A stretch of 64,000 nucleotides of DNA from Protostelium mycophagum (GCA_002081555.1 MZNV01001521.1:1-64000), one strand, 5' to 3'. Shown: positions 48,476-60,936, numbered from the stretch's first letter. Made by a program: numbers and translations. The notes: a model not told the origin generated them from the sequence alone.

Positions 48476-48764
48476 AGGACTCTTGGCTCGATTCTGAAGA
48501 ACATTTTGATGATCTTAAGATTTAATCATTGTGGCGATCCCCAAACATGATGAAATGAGATGAGGATCTAGTTAGTTCTTAATGTGTTTAGATGTCAGGA
48601 AATCAATTTTGTTCATACGACTCTTTTAGTTTTCATGATGAGCGGAAGATGCCGAAGCGGCGAAACGTATACGTAAATGTTCACGTGATCGGAGTGTCGG
48701 TTCGGAGCTCGGAATTTCCGATGCAAACACCAAAGGACAAAAGACAAACACCACAACAACAAAC
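48476..48764. other. Intergenic stretch, no gene seen
   Basis: 3' region of GluRS and 5' region of the next gene. No supported coding sequence. The last 40 bases before the ATG are AC-rich (CACCACAACAACAAAC). Confidence 0.5.
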
Positions 48765-49717
48765 ATGAGCCACAACAACAAGATCGTCCTAGTGACAGGA
48801 GCTACAGGAAAACAAGGAGGAGAAGTGGTCAAAGAACTTTTAGAGGACGGAGGTTACACTCTTAGAGCTCTCACTCGCAACCCAGAAGCGCCTTCCGCCA
48901 AAAAATTGGCGTCTAAAGGAGTGGAACTCTTCCAAGGCGATCTGAAGGACAGATCATCGCTCGAGGCGGCGCTGGCGGGAGCTCATTCCGCTTTCTTGGT
49001 CACATACCCTGGCAAAGATGACGAAGAGACAATACAAGGGAAGAATTTTGTAGACGAGGCTAAGAAAGCCAACTTGAGCCACTTGGTCTTCACATCAGTA
49101 GAAGATGCAGACAAAGACACCAAAGTGCCTCACTTCGAGACGAAATGGGAGGTGGAGAAGCACATCAAGGCGGTGGGGATCCCCAGCACAATCCTCAGAC
49201 CTGTCGCATTCATGGACAACTTCGACCCCAAGGCCAGCACCTGGGGGACGTTTGGAGGCCTTGGATTTTTTTTCACAGCCCTCGGTGAGAAGAAGCTGAA
49301 GTGGATTGCCACGCGAGAGTGAGTGTCATCTTTGACATTGACATTTGACTTTATATTGACACCTGTCAGTATCGGAAGAGTTGCCGCGACAGCAATCAAA
49401 AATCCTGCTCAGCACATTGGCAAAGTATACCCCCTTGCATCTGAAGACATGAGCGTCACAGAGATCTTAAACACATACGAAAGAGTCCACGGAACAAGAC
49501 CCGCAAAAGCATGGATCCCGAGTTTCATGATCAATCTCGTTCCCCATGACTTCAAGATGATGATGAAGGTGCGTAAGATGCCAAAAGAGGCAGTGGGATG
49601 TCTGATCTCTTGCAGTACTTCCAAAATACGGGATATACGACAGACATCAACAAGGTGAAGAGTACTCACCCTGGCATGACCTCCTTTGAACAGTGGATCC
49701 GTGACGGCTCAAAATAA
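48765..49717 (+). CDS. NmrA-like NAD(P)-binding protein (NMRAL1-like)
   Basis: Atypical short-chain dehydrogenase fold. It begins MSHNNKIVLVTGATGKQGGE, with the G-x-x-G-x-x-G dinucleotide motif (VTGATGKQGG) and typical R-x-x-x-R after strand 2 (LRALTRNPEAPSAKKL). GVELFQGDLKDRSSLEAAL, AHSAFLVTYPGKDDEET, NLSHLVFTSVEDAD and ILRPVAFMDNF (family R-P-x-x-F-M-x-N) follow. Two introns split the last third (49322-49370 and 49569-49615) before IGRVAATAIKNPAQHIGKVY and HPGMTSFEQWIRDGSK with a stop at 49717. These proteins act as redox sensors that bind NADPH rather than as enzymes. About 300 residues, complete. Confidence 0.93.
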
Positions 49718-49868
49718 ATCGAATTGAAAAGAGTCAGCAACCTTCGTGTCTGTGCACTTCAAATGGTCATACCGTTATGGATGAATCTTGACAATTGGAG
49801 TGGGGGATCTCCTCGGGGATGTCATGTCATCCAAACCCGCGTTTTCCTCATAATCTTCAATCATCAAC

Positions 49869-50540
49869 ATGGAGGTCACGGACAAACAACTTCAATTCGG
49901 TTTGGTTCTCTTCCCTCATTTCACTCTGTTGGACACGGTTGGTCCGATGTCCGCCTTCGTTCTGAACGGAAGAGTCCATCTTCTCTATAAGAACCTTGAA
50001 CCAGTCGTGGCCGACTCTCCAGACGTGAAGATCGTACCCAGTCTCACATTTGATCAATGCCCATCAGATCTCGATGTCTTATTGATTCCTGGTGGAATGG
50101 GCACAGCCGGCGCCATCCAAGATCAAGAGGTCATGGATTTTGTCAAGAAAGCGGGAGCAACAGCTCGATTTGTCACCTCTGTTTGTACTGGCTCTCTCGT
50201 TTTAGCAGAGGCCGGTCTCTTAGATGGCTACAAGGCTACTTGTCACTGGGCCCTTGTGGACGCGTTAAAACAGCACAAAGCGGTCACTTTTGAGAAGAAG
50301 AGGGTTGTCATAGATCGAAACCGCATCACTGGAGGGGGTATTACGGCTGGAATCGATTTTGGGCTGGTAGTAGTGGCAGAGTTGAAGGGAGAGGGCGAGG
50401 CAAAAGTGACTCAATTGGTGATGGAATACGATCCACAACCTCCTTATGATGCTGGTCATCCTGACAGAGCCCCCGCTGAACTCGTAGAAACAGTGCGTCA
50501 GATCATCTCAAACAGCCCCCTTGGACATTTTGCGAAGTAA
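49869..50540 (+). CDS. DJ-1/PfpI family protein, isonitrile hydratase-like, intronless
   Basis: A single open frame of 223 residues, MEVTDKQLQFGLVLFPHFTL to SNSPLGHFAK. It has the class I glutamine-amidotransferase-like fold of DJ-1/PfpI: FPHFTLLDTVGPMSAF, VLLIPGGMGTAGAIQDQEV, the nucleophile elbow FVTSVCTGSLVLAEAGLLDG (Cys) and YKATCHWALVDAL, then ITGGGITAGIDFGLVVVAEL. The D-x-x-G-P and T-C-H-W features match bacterial isocyanide (isonitrile) hydratase, InhA, more than human DJ-1. It is the only clear multi-hundred-codon conserved gene here without an intron, so bacterial origin by transfer is plausible. It could instead be an intron-loss copy of a eukaryotic family member. The start lies 151 bp after the NmrA-like stop. 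Confidence 0.92.
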   Translation: MEVTDKQLQFGLVLFPHFTLLDTVGPMSAFVLNGRVHLLYKNLEPVVADSPDVKIVPSLTFDQCPSDLDVLLIPGGMGTAGAIQDQEVMDFVKKAGATARFVTSVCTGSLVLAEAGLLDGYKATCHWALVDALKQHKAVTFEKKRVVIDRNRITGGGITAGIDFGLVVVAELKGEGEAKVTQLVMEYDPQPPYDAGHPDRAPAELVETVRQIISNSPLGHFAK

Positions 50541-50943
50541 AAATTGAAAGTTCTTGTACATCTTTTGATCGTACCAAATTCAAATGATGATATTGCACAG
50601 CGGTTTCAAATTCCCGGTAGCAACACGTTAAGTCCATAGCAACAGCTTAAAATTTGCATTAACTAACGTGTGATCTTACCGCAGTGGGAATTTGAGTCCG
50701 CCGCGCAATATGAATAATTATTTTTTCCCCTGTTGATTGTTCCGGGGGGAAGAATCTCCGCACCCACACGCACTCACAAAAGGTCCGAAATTGGCCAATA
50801 ATTCATGCTTCGGGCAATTATCCTTGACAGGAGCTCCATTCTTACGTTACGCCGTCGCGGTAATTACTGAGTGTTGTCGGAGTTTTATTTTTTTTGAGAA
50901 GCCGCTCCGGAGGAAAGAAACACGTTCCTCATTCTCACCCAGC
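50541..50943. other. Intergenic stretch with TTAACGTG/TTACCG motifs
   Basis: No gene seen. Contains CACGTTAAG, ACTAACGTGTGATCTTACCG and GTCGCGGTAATTACTGAG, members of the same dispersed family as at 2179 and 41029. Presumably holds the receptor gene promoter. Confidence 0.5.
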
Positions 50944-53900
50944 ATGCTGATCAACCCGACAGCTCTGATCATCCTCTATGCAGCATGTGTGATCTCGGCA
51001 GTTACACAAGAAGGGACTATTAATACCTTCACCTCCAAAGTCATCGTTCCACACATAGACATGGACGGAATAGTTGGGATCTCTGTGGACTCTCAGAAAT
51101 GTTTCGGTGTCCACTTTGACGCAACCAATATCGTATGTACTTTGGCTGGTCATCTGACCTCTCATGCGCCAGCCATAAACCTTTACGATCAAGACAGAAT
51201 GCTTCTGAAGACTCTGACCGGAAAATATGGTGGGTGTGCGACAATGATCGGAAATAATCTGACACACTTCCAGTCTTCAGTGATCAAAAGATCGTCTACA
51301 AGGAAATCCGCGATGGACTTGTCACTTTGGATTTTGGCAAAGATTGGTCATCCAACATTTCCAACATCAATGTGAAGATCTCCGGGCGGCCTTGCCAACT
51401 GTCCTTCTCTGCCACGGAGAATCTCTTCTGCTCATTGAACGTCAGCGACCTTTTTATGGATCAAGTCACCGCCACACAAGGAAATAGTGAACTGTTCATC
51501 ACAGAGATCCTTGGAATCGGTGGTACGACCCTCATTCTGTTTTCGATATCTGATTGAAAACACAGTTCAAGTGACTCAGACTCCATCAGTGTCAGTTTTT
51601 GGGGGGGACGTAGCTTTAGTGGGGTCTTTTTTCCCATCACCTCAGACTCTTGTCTGGACAGATGAGGATGAGATCATCACGAGAAGTGTCTGCAGTGAAC
51701 GTTATGACCTCCTTTTCCCGCCATTCAACAGTGGAAGCGAATGCCAACGGCTTTGTCACTGTGAGTTTCTTCCATCTGAAAGATGGCTGATCGAGAGCAG
51801 TAACATCATGCAATTACATTGTCATCGATGAAGATGGATCATGCTCAATATACAATACTTGTACAATCCAGAATGATTCCTCCAGGAAGGTGATCAACAC
51901 GACCTTGTCGAAGAATCTCACAGTGGTGTACTCCAGCTTAACAAAGCTGGTAGTACAAGTACCACCCAACGGAACAATCGATCGGCTATCTGTCGTCGTG
52001 TCAACGTTCAATTCACAGAGTGAACCCGTCCAAATCCAATACCAGAGTAAGACAAATCAAATATTTAAAATTCATTGAAATCTGCAGAACCGAGGGTCAC
52101 CAAGTGGTATTCTTTTGGGGTCGACAATAAGGCTTACATATGGGCCATAAACGTTGCAGAAAATCGCACGGTCACTGTCTCCCTCCCGGGGAACACCTGT
52201 CAAATTGTCAAACACAAAAGAATATTCACGGAAAGTGATCACGTCTTCCATCTGCTAAATTTAGAATGTGACACAGTATTGGCGTCTACAGACAATCTAG
52301 TCCAGATAGATGACGGGGAGGCAGTGTCCATCTCAACTTCGCGTGAGCTTTTCAAATTTCAAAAATAATTTATTGAATTCGCAGTGCCATATGCAGATGT
52401 GACGGTCTCGGAAATTGACCCCGTCGCGGGTGTTTTAACGCTGCAAGGAAATGCTTGGGGTTATACCAACGTGACGGTCGACGTGGATGGATATCCTTGC
52501 GAGATCCTCACCCATAGCGCGACCGTGATCACGTGTAGATATGATACAAATAACGTAACGATTCGCAACCCATTACCAATTGTGAGTATCAATCCTCCTG
52601 GATATATGGGGCATAATAGAAGCATTTCTTCCAAACTGAAACGTGAGTCGTACTTTCAGCAAACACAACAGATGAAATGTATTCTGAAGCACACAGTACC
52701 CGTATTCACGGACGATTTCATAACGCTCTACAACCAGCCCAACTACACTTACGTTATATCTTTGTCGTCACTTTCACTGGAGCCCATCTACACGGTGCAC
52801 ATTGGGGGTCACAAATGCTCTAGTCACACAATCGACCTTGACTCTATCACTTGTTTCAATGTTCCCTCACCCATAGAGAGATCAGTCAAAATTGAAATGG
52901 GCTCTTACTCTACTTCCACACCCGATGTTCGGTTTGGTGAGTGTCAAAATGACACCCAAGACATGCGCTGACATTTCCGTAGCAACCGTCAATATTCCGA
53001 GTTTAGGCGCAATCAGCACTGAGAATGAGGAATTGTTTATTCCCTCGGTTCGCCTGAACGAGCCAGTAGACATTTTGATAGATGTCATCTTTCCGGATCA
53101 AAACGAAAAGCAATATTGTGACTATGGTTACGGTCCACAGACATGTGCTGTACCACCTTTCACAACAGTCCCCGCATCTAGCATTGAGGAATGCGCAGTG
53201 GCGTGTTTTAAGAAGCAGTCCTCCGATCTTTTTGCCAAACCAAACGGTCCCATTTTCAAGAGTTTTGAATTTGACTCCAGGACCCAAACACCCTCAGACT
53301 GCATCAGAGCTTGTAAAGTGGTGGGTGCAGATTGGGCTTTAGTTTCGTCTTTTGAAGGATGCGTCTGCCACCAGAAAGATCCGATTTTCCGCGACGATGA
53401 ACCCGATGGGGAGGTTGAGTACTGCCGAGGTGGTGATCAGAAATGTGGCACCGGACTAGAAGGACAATATTCAGCATATAACATAAGCGAGAGTGAGTAT
53501 TCGCCACACCAACTTTGAATAAAAGATCGTGTTCTTTATTCCTGACGAAACTTCAGGTTGTTCCTCAGCATCTTATTTCGCGGGGTCTTGTGACTTGTAT
53601 GAACCCGAAATAGGTCTAATACTGCCGAATTATGATTTCGGACAACCACCTCTCATTATTCCCAACAGAAAACGCTCTCAAGTCAAGAGGAGCTTTATGG
53701 ATCCCACCAAAAGGGCTTGGGCATTGATGCCACCGAGAAGAACGAAGTGCAGGAATGTGAAAGCAACCCCATCGGATGATGGAGCCGTGTCATTGACATG
53801 TCGGCCTGATTCTGGCATCGGTAAGTCAAATGGCCACTCTAATCAACACTTTTTGACAGGATCATCAGGAAGAGATCACAGCATGTTGTTCGTGGACTCC

Positions 53901-56900
53901 GTCGGTTTTATCGGCCGCATCTCTTTCGACTACGCAGGTGAATTATTTGACCGTTGTAGTCGACCTCATTTACCCAGCACCCGCCATCATTGCCGCTCAT
54001 TACTATCGTGATCAGAGATCCGGAGAGTATTTCTACACGATGACAAGTGTCAACATGGGATATTACCTCCCCACTCCGGACAATGACATCCTCGATCCCC
54101 CCGATGCGATCAATTCGTCAATGATTGCCATGGCGACGTCTTCGAATTGCACCATGATGACACTCTCTGGTGATGGCAAGTATGGAGAAGGTGTGTATTT
54201 GGGACAACTTAACCTGAAATGTGGCCAAATGCTGATGGAGAATTCACCACTGGAGTTGCGAATCAAAGACCAAAACTTCACCGTGTCCTTCAACATCTCA
54301 GGTGAATTCGCAGCTTCTCCAGCATATCTTGGCTGAATCTACTCAGAACCAGTCGTCAGGACAGAATTCCTGGGAAACGAATGGAGCATCACGATAAACG
54401 TCACCACCCTCCCTGACAACTACGTGTTCGCAAACGATAAAGCCCTGTCTATTGTCGTCGGGGAATACCCTTGTGTCGGTATAATTTTTTCCACCCTTCA
54501 CATTGTAGGGCTCACCTTCTTTAGATTTGACCTTTGTGGACGGCATCATCAATTGTCGAGTGAATGGCTCGGGCGAAAATCTGACGCTAGGTGCGTACTC
54601 TGGGGATCGCATATGGTTGTCTTTGACAGTGTCTTTGATTCATAGCTATACCACACAAATCTACAACGTGAGTCATCTTGCGATGACATGTGATGACGTG
54701 TCCAGATATCTTCCGCGAATATCACTGGTGGACTTGTAACTATTTATGGTGAATTCGATCCTAGGGAGCTTGTCACAGTCACCATAGGCCAAGCCAATTG
54801 TATGATCAAGTCACAAAACTCTTCACACATCACCTGCCATGCAAGTCGACATTTCAATTTTGTTTCTGAAAAAATACAGCTTGGACCTCTCAATATCTCT
54901 GCGTTCAACTTGACGGTCACCGTGGAGATCGGTCTCTCCACCATCGTGGCGAACTACAACGCGATGCCCTGTACTCCGGGCTCAAACTCTACCGACCTCG
55001 AACTATTCTGCTCTCATTGTGATGAGTATAGATACGTCAACTCAACCCCTATTGATATATCCCGATATCTCAGATCTGTCTCTAAAAGTGAGAAGATTCC
55101 CAACTATTAATAATCATTCAAGATATTTTTCGAGATTCTCTTACTGTCTCAGCCGAATGGATGAGTGAATGCCTGATCACGAAGGACTTACCTGTCATCT
55201 CGGAACGACTCTCCCAGCACCCAGAGACATGTACCGATTTGGTACACGCTCAACTCAATCTGGCGACTTCGGTTTCAATGTTCTGTACCTCCCAATTGCT
55301 GCCAATTTTCGATGAATTTCTCCGTCAAAACGAGACCATATCTACCAAAAGTTATCAGGTGAAAGTTCGAAGAAATTTCGCGGAAATGCTCACGAAAATT
55401 CAGGAAATGGTGCAAAGTCTATCGATGATGGCGTTTAGCATGACGTCATCGACGTCTGCGCTGCATAACATGCTAGGCAAAATTATTCGAGCAACTGTCA
55501 GAAGTAAATCTAATTTCACCATGACGACGGCTGAAATCTCCGTATCAGTGCAGAGGGTACCGAAAATTCGTAATAACTTTCTCTGAAACTTCCGACAGAT
55601 CTCTGGAGACTCTCAAGTTGACATGACAGTGACACCTGGCTCGAAGACATCGCTGTTCATACCATCTACAACAGTCACAGAATTCGTCCAAGGACCATTT
55701 TTCTACGCCGTCCTGGCCGTGGTTAAATTTGACCCTTTCGGATCTGAAACACCGAGATATGCCCAGATCACAGAAGTAGAGGTGACGAAATCATTTTATT
55801 CCCAAGTTAACATCGTGCAGCTGTTGGATGAATTCGGAGAGACTATTTCCGTCCAAAAAGCCACACAACCAATAGAAATCACCATGGAAACGAGCAAGCA
55901 TAACAGCACCAGAGAAGGTAGCTTCGTTGTGTCTCCAAAACTAACTCTGCAAGATTACATATGCTACTATTGGGACGCTGTCAAGTTACTCTATTCACAA
56001 GATGGTTGCTCCGTGTCCGAGATGACTGGAGACACGGTGACGTGTTCATGTGACCATCTGACAAGTTTTACGCTCGGAACCAAACAAAAGGCGGAGTTGG
56101 ACAGAGTAGAAGACAGTGCCGCGACGGCAAAGAAGAGTAACACTGGAGCCATAATAGGTGAAAACAAGATTTCGTCTAAAAACTGACATACTGGAGGTGG
56201 TGTTGTGGGTGGAATTGTGGTGATCCTTTTGATTGCGATTCTTGTATTTTTTCTCGTTACAAGAAATAGACAAAGGAATGAGGAGAAGGTGACAATCTCC
56301 ATTTTTCCGGTGCCAAACTCACTCGACCTTTGCAGCTCCAAGAATTTCAATTGGGAACGATCAACAATGGAGACATCGACATGGCAGAAGTTACCATAGA
56401 CAAGAAGATGAGCGAAGGCACTAGAATGTATGAGGCCACATACCAACTGTCCAAAGTGAGGGAGCGGATTGAATGTTTCGTGACAGGAGCAGGTTGCGCT
56501 GAAGCGGTTTGAAACATTCACAGAAGCAAACTCCCTGACCGACTCGAGAGACAAGGAGCTCTTCTTGGTCGAAGGCAACTTGCGAAGAGGATTACATCAT
56601 CCAAATATAGCACAATTTCTCGGAACGGTGAAGGGTAATGATGTCATGTACATCATGACAGAGTACGCATCAGATCGCAACTTGGCACATGTGTTGAAGA
56701 ACAGAGGGAAGGAGGTGGGCACCAAATATTCTCTTGGACTTGAGTGAATACTGACATATAGTAGGATCCTTTTGATGAACTCGCGCTGTTGAAGATGTAA
56801 GAGAACTATTCTTATCATATTTTTGACATGTGACAGGACGGCACAAGTGTCGGGAGCGATGACATATCTCCATGATAACAATGTCATATATGGGAGTTTG

Positions 56901-57717
56901 ACAGCAAGGTACGAGCAGTGTGTTTCAATAAAATGAAATGATATAGGAGCATCATGGTCAAAAGAGGATCAGATGACTATGACGTCGTATTGAAGGTGAG
57001 TCCTGAAGTACAGAATGAACTTTCTGATATAAATAGCTCGTGGAATTCGGAAGGGCTAGAACTACAAGCAGCAAGATGGAAGAAAACGATGATGCGATGT
57101 TGCATTGGCTGGTGAGTGTCTGCATTTTTCTGGCCATTGATATGTACAGGCACCAGAAGCATCAAATGATCGAAATCTGACCAAGAGCACTGATATATGG
57201 GCTTTTGGTATCACCACGTGAGTCGCCAATTGTGGAACGATTGATTGACATGTAATCAGATGGGAGATATACAACAATGGAAGAGCTCCTTACGATCACC
57301 TGGACGCAACACAGAAGGTTTCCCTGACAACTACCAAAGAACTCATGACTGACAAGCGCAGGTGCCAGGTTCAACAAAACCACCCACCTTCGAGAACGAA
57401 CTCCTGGGACCGGTCATCAACAGATGGTAAGATGAAAGAACACAGAACCTTCTAAAAGAAACAGCTGGGCAAAAGATCCTGCACAAAGACCGAGCTGGGC
57501 GGAGATCAACAAAGTGATCAGATCGGTGCCTCACATCCGCTCGAAAAACTCTGTGTATTATTCCGGCAACAGCAATGGAAACAGAGCATCAGCGAATGTG
57601 ATGGATAGAGCTTCAATGAGTGTGATGGACAGTACAAAAGGCTACAACACGAGTACTCTGTATGCCATGACACCTGCCAGCCCACCTGTGTACGACGACG
57701 ACAACGTATCTTCTTAA
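50944..57717 (+). CDS. Receptor with TIG, WSC and GPS modules and a tyrosine-kinase-like pseudokinase domain
   Basis: Starts MLINPTALIILYAACVISAV (signal peptide). The large Cys- and N-glycan-rich ectodomain holds: IPT/TIG-like beta modules (e.g. VSEIDPVAGVLTLQGNAWGY with VDVDGYPCEILTHSATVITC, about 52390-52560; again about 54760-54840); WSC-type Cys repeats (SIEECAVACFKKQ; PSDCIRACKVVGADWALVSS with CVCHQ, about 53110-53420); a GAIN-like helical region (55160-55900); and a GPS, CYYWDAVKLLYSQDGCS...VTCSCDHLTSFTLG, with the H-L-T cleavage tripeptide. The TM helix is GGIVVILLIAILVFFLVTRN (about 56205-56265). The kinase-like domain (56290-57540) keeps VALKRF, HWLAPEAS, DIWAFGITTWEIYNNG and CWAKDPAQRPSWAEI. 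HRDLAARN is IYGSLTARS and DFG is EFG, so the catalytic Asp is absent. The tail has Tyr in NSVYYSGNS, TLYAM and PVYDDD. About 30 exons; I resolved the 3' half best. Confidence 0.88.
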
Positions 57718-57801
57718 TCATGGATCGTGATGATCAATACAAAGAAGATGCTGTACCTGCATCAGTCGATTATCCGACTCAAACTTCTTGAAAGAGTTTG
57801 T

Positions 57802-59515
57802 TTATTTCAAAAAAGGATGCTTCAGAGCCTCTGCAGCTGTTAGACGTCGCGATGGGCTGTAGTCCAGCATCTTTGTGATGAGATCGAGGAATTCAGGATC
57901 CGATATGGTTTCTCTCAGCGTCTTTGACTTTTCCACGTATCTTCTGCTCGAACTTGCCAGCTCCTTCAGCTTGAATTTTCCATCATCAAAGTATTTCGAC
58001 CTGTATTTTTCAGCGTTCTGTCTCGTTGTAGACGTGGAAATTTAAATGTGGACTCACTTGTGGACCATTTTGGCGGGAAAAGGTCCGATGATCTTCTCCA
58101 TCAGCGCTAGATGTTCAGAATTTCGATGCGTCTGAAACAATGCGTCTCCAGTATAAAATTCCACCAAAATGCAGCCGATACTCCACATGTCACAAGGAAA
58201 AGTCCAACCTTGATCTGACATCTGTCAGATCTATATGTATGACGTCATCATCTAATAATAATAAAACTTCAGCCTATATGCAGCGGCACAGCCGCAGCCA
58301 AACAACAGCAGACATCTGTCTCAACAAAAAAATGGTGACATCCTCACCCAGTATGACTTCCGGCGCCCGGTAGTGTCTAGTTGACACGATTGACGTGTGG
58401 TGTCTGTCATCAAATGTGGCTCCACCAAAGTCGATGAGGACCAAATTATTGTGCTTCGGGTAATTATAATGTGTGTTGTGCGAACCCTCAGGGTGAGTCG
58501 TTGTGTAGTATTCATCACTCTCTAACAGTATATTCTCCGGTTTTAGGTCTAAAAATAGTCACGAAAATTAACATTTTTTCACGAAAGAAAAATGTTGAAA
58601 AAAATTATATATGATATCAGAAAAATCAAATCTGTAGACATATGAATGTACCGGTGTGGATCAAGTTGATGCTATGTATATCTACAACGCGTCAGTCACA
58701 ATCTATACCAACAAGTCTGCTGCTCACATGCTACAGATTGACACAACTGTTTTCCAAAATCCCTGATGGTTCTCATACTAAAGGGTTGGTATTCGTTCTT
58801 CTTGATGAAATCGTAGAGGCTGCTTCCGTAGCGCGGGAACACCATGCACAAATGACCTCTGAAGTCGAACCATGTCAGCAGTTGGATGCAGCCAGATCGG
58901 CCTTTGGGATCTCCTTTTGTGATCTCGTCCAGGATGTTCATCTCGGTTATAGCTGCCTTGGAATTTTAGAGGTTGATGTAAGATGATGATGCCTGGACAC
59001 AACATTTTGTACATAAAGGTCTGTGACAGGTGTGGCATCACCAGCAAGTACCAGTATCACATTACAAACAGGATCAGTATGTGACTTTGCCATACACGTC
59101 ACTGTCACTGCAGCGTAGTGCCAAATGTCAACACAATGATCATTTTGAGAAGGCTCACCTCTCTATATTTGTCTATGGCTCTGATGATCTTAACTGCAAC
59201 ATATTGCCTCCTTTTTCGATCCCAACATTCCACAACTTTTCCAAAAGTTCCTAGAAATGTGTAAACATATTTTATCGTGGTGATCACCAGAGAAGGCCAC
59301 CTTCGCCAAGGAGATCCAGTACTTTATCTATAATCATGTCATCTTACAAATTTCTCATGTCAATAATGAAATGAACTGACTCACAGCGAGGGGTCAGACT
59401 CTCTCCTACACAAATCTTGTAATGGCGCTCAGAATCGTCCCATTCTGGCGTCGAGTGTCTCCTCCTCTTTCTGTGATGATGTTTCTGTTCTTCTTCTGAA
59501 TCGCTTTCGCTCATG
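57802..59515 (-). CDS. CLK: CDC-like (LAMMER) dual-specificity kinase, CLK
   Basis: Nuclear kinase that phosphorylates SR splicing factors. A basic, Ser/Arg- and His-rich start, [20 protein letters not shown], is followed by [20 protein letters not shown] with [11 protein letters not shown] (glycine loop and lysine), [74 protein letters not shown] and [13 protein letters not shown], then [20 protein letters not shown]. The signature [20 protein letters not shown] (LAMMER motif EHLAMMERILGP) is clear, and the end [13 protein letters not shown] lies at 57802. About ten exons; complete. An in-frame ATG at 59538 would add eight residues. Divergent from PssA with 140 bp between starts. Introns carry CTAAAAATAG, TGACGTCA and TTTTGGCGGGAAA. 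Confidence 0.94.
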
Positions 59516-59655
59516 TTGAAGTACAGACGTCCGCTCACAGGTTTCTGTGATAATGATCAGATGAGGTGTGTCCGTTGCGCTTTTTTTCTGAATTTTTTTT
59601 GATTCCACTTTTCTGCGAACTTGCGCACTTCATTCTCGAACAGAACACAAGAAAC

Positions 59656-60848
59656 ATGACGAATGACAAAGAACAAGACGAATACGGAGAGCCAAAATCA
59701 ACTCTCAACAGAATGCAAGAAGAACTTCATGAAGGTGCAGAACATCTCTCTCACGCGCTGGAGTGGCCCATATTCCCTGGACCACAGATTTTAGAATGGA
59801 GAAAAGTGATCCCCAATTCTTTGACCATCTTGGCTGTTTGGGTAAGCTCAGATTCAGATTCAAATACCATATTCATTCAATAGGTTGGTCTCAGCAGTGT
59901 GTATTTTGGTATGGAGAAAGAATTCAAGTATAGTGTGTGGTGCATTTTGACGGCTGCACTTCTGGACGGTTTGGATGGTGAGATGATCTCATGTTCACTC
60001 AATCTGACTCATCATTTCAGGTCCAGCAGCTCGTCTTCTCAAGGGTACAAATTTCGATGGAAACGATCATCTCTAACAACTCGCAGGCAGCAGCAGATTC
60101 GGTGCAGAACTGGACAGTCTGGCAGATTATGTAAATTTTGGAATCGCCCCAGCCATCCTTCTTTACCTGTGGTCTGGTCATCAATACGGATTCGGTGGTT
60201 GGATCGTCTGCGTAGTCTTCGCCATCTGTATGGTATGACTTGCTTGTTACCATTATCCAATGTACAGAGATCTGACCGAATCAGGGCTGCCGTCTCGCCA
60301 GATTTAACGCAGGTGTGGATTTTAATGCATCGGCTGCCTATAGAAACTTCTTTATGGGAGTGCCTGCCCCTGCTGGTGGTGCTCTTGTGCTCTCCCCCAT
60401 GATCTTGTCTTTCCAATTTGGCACTCAGATCAACGTCTTTGGACAAGTATTCCGCTTTGACTCGCCCCTTTTCGTGTTCCCAGTCGTCTTTACGGTCTCA
60501 CTACTGCTGGTCTCACGACTACCCACCTTCTCATCCAAAATGATCCACAGGTAATCTTTTACATTCTTTATTTTTTACAAGAATTCATTTTACAACGGTG
60601 TTTGTTTTTACAATTTATTTTACATTTTTTGTGATTTTTTTGACTTTTTTAGGTCACTCTTTGGACCCATTGGACCTTTTAAAATATTATTGGCCGTGGG
60701 AATATTTACTGGGCTCTTGGCCATTCTGATCAAGCAGACCTGGATCTTCGCCTTGACTTTCTACGCCTTCTACATCGCCACTTTCCCTTACTCTTGGTAC
60801 ATCTACAAACAAAACTTGCGAAAGGAAAGCGCACAGAAGTCCAAATAA
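59656..60848 (+). CDS. CDP-diacylglycerol-serine O-phosphatidyltransferase, bacterial type II (PssA-like)
   Basis: Makes phosphatidylserine from CDP-diacylglycerol and serine. A 40-residue hydrophilic N-terminus (MTNDKEQDEYGEPKSTLNRM) precedes VIPNSLTILAVWVGLSSVYF. The CDP-alcohol phosphatidyltransferase motif D-G-x2-A-R-x8-G-x3-D-x3-D is reconstructed across three exons as LLDGLDGPAARLLKG plus SRFGAELDSLADYVNFGIAP. Further membrane helices follow (AILLYLWSGHQYGFGGWIVC; FVFPVVFTVSLLLVSRL; ILLAVGIFTGLLAILIKQTW). The end is LRKESAQKSK with a stop at 60846-60848. Animals normally make PS by base exchange (PTDSS1/2), and the full pattern D-S-L-A-D...G-x-A-P is that of bacterial PssA, so this is a notable gene for an animal. 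It has about seven exons with short introns. No targeting peptide is obvious. Confidence 0.88.
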
Positions 60849-60936
60849 AATCTGATGATCCAATTGATTTTGTACATCTTGTATTTGTCATACTGGATCG
60901 TTGTCTTTGTGGACAAGGGTTGTGGTTTGTCTTTGT

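Noticed and set aside
56565-57550. Reading the receptor's cytoplasmic domain as an active tyrosine kinase
   Set aside because: The HRD and DFG aspartates are both replaced (IYGSL and EFG) in cleanly spliced exons, so catalysis is unlikely.
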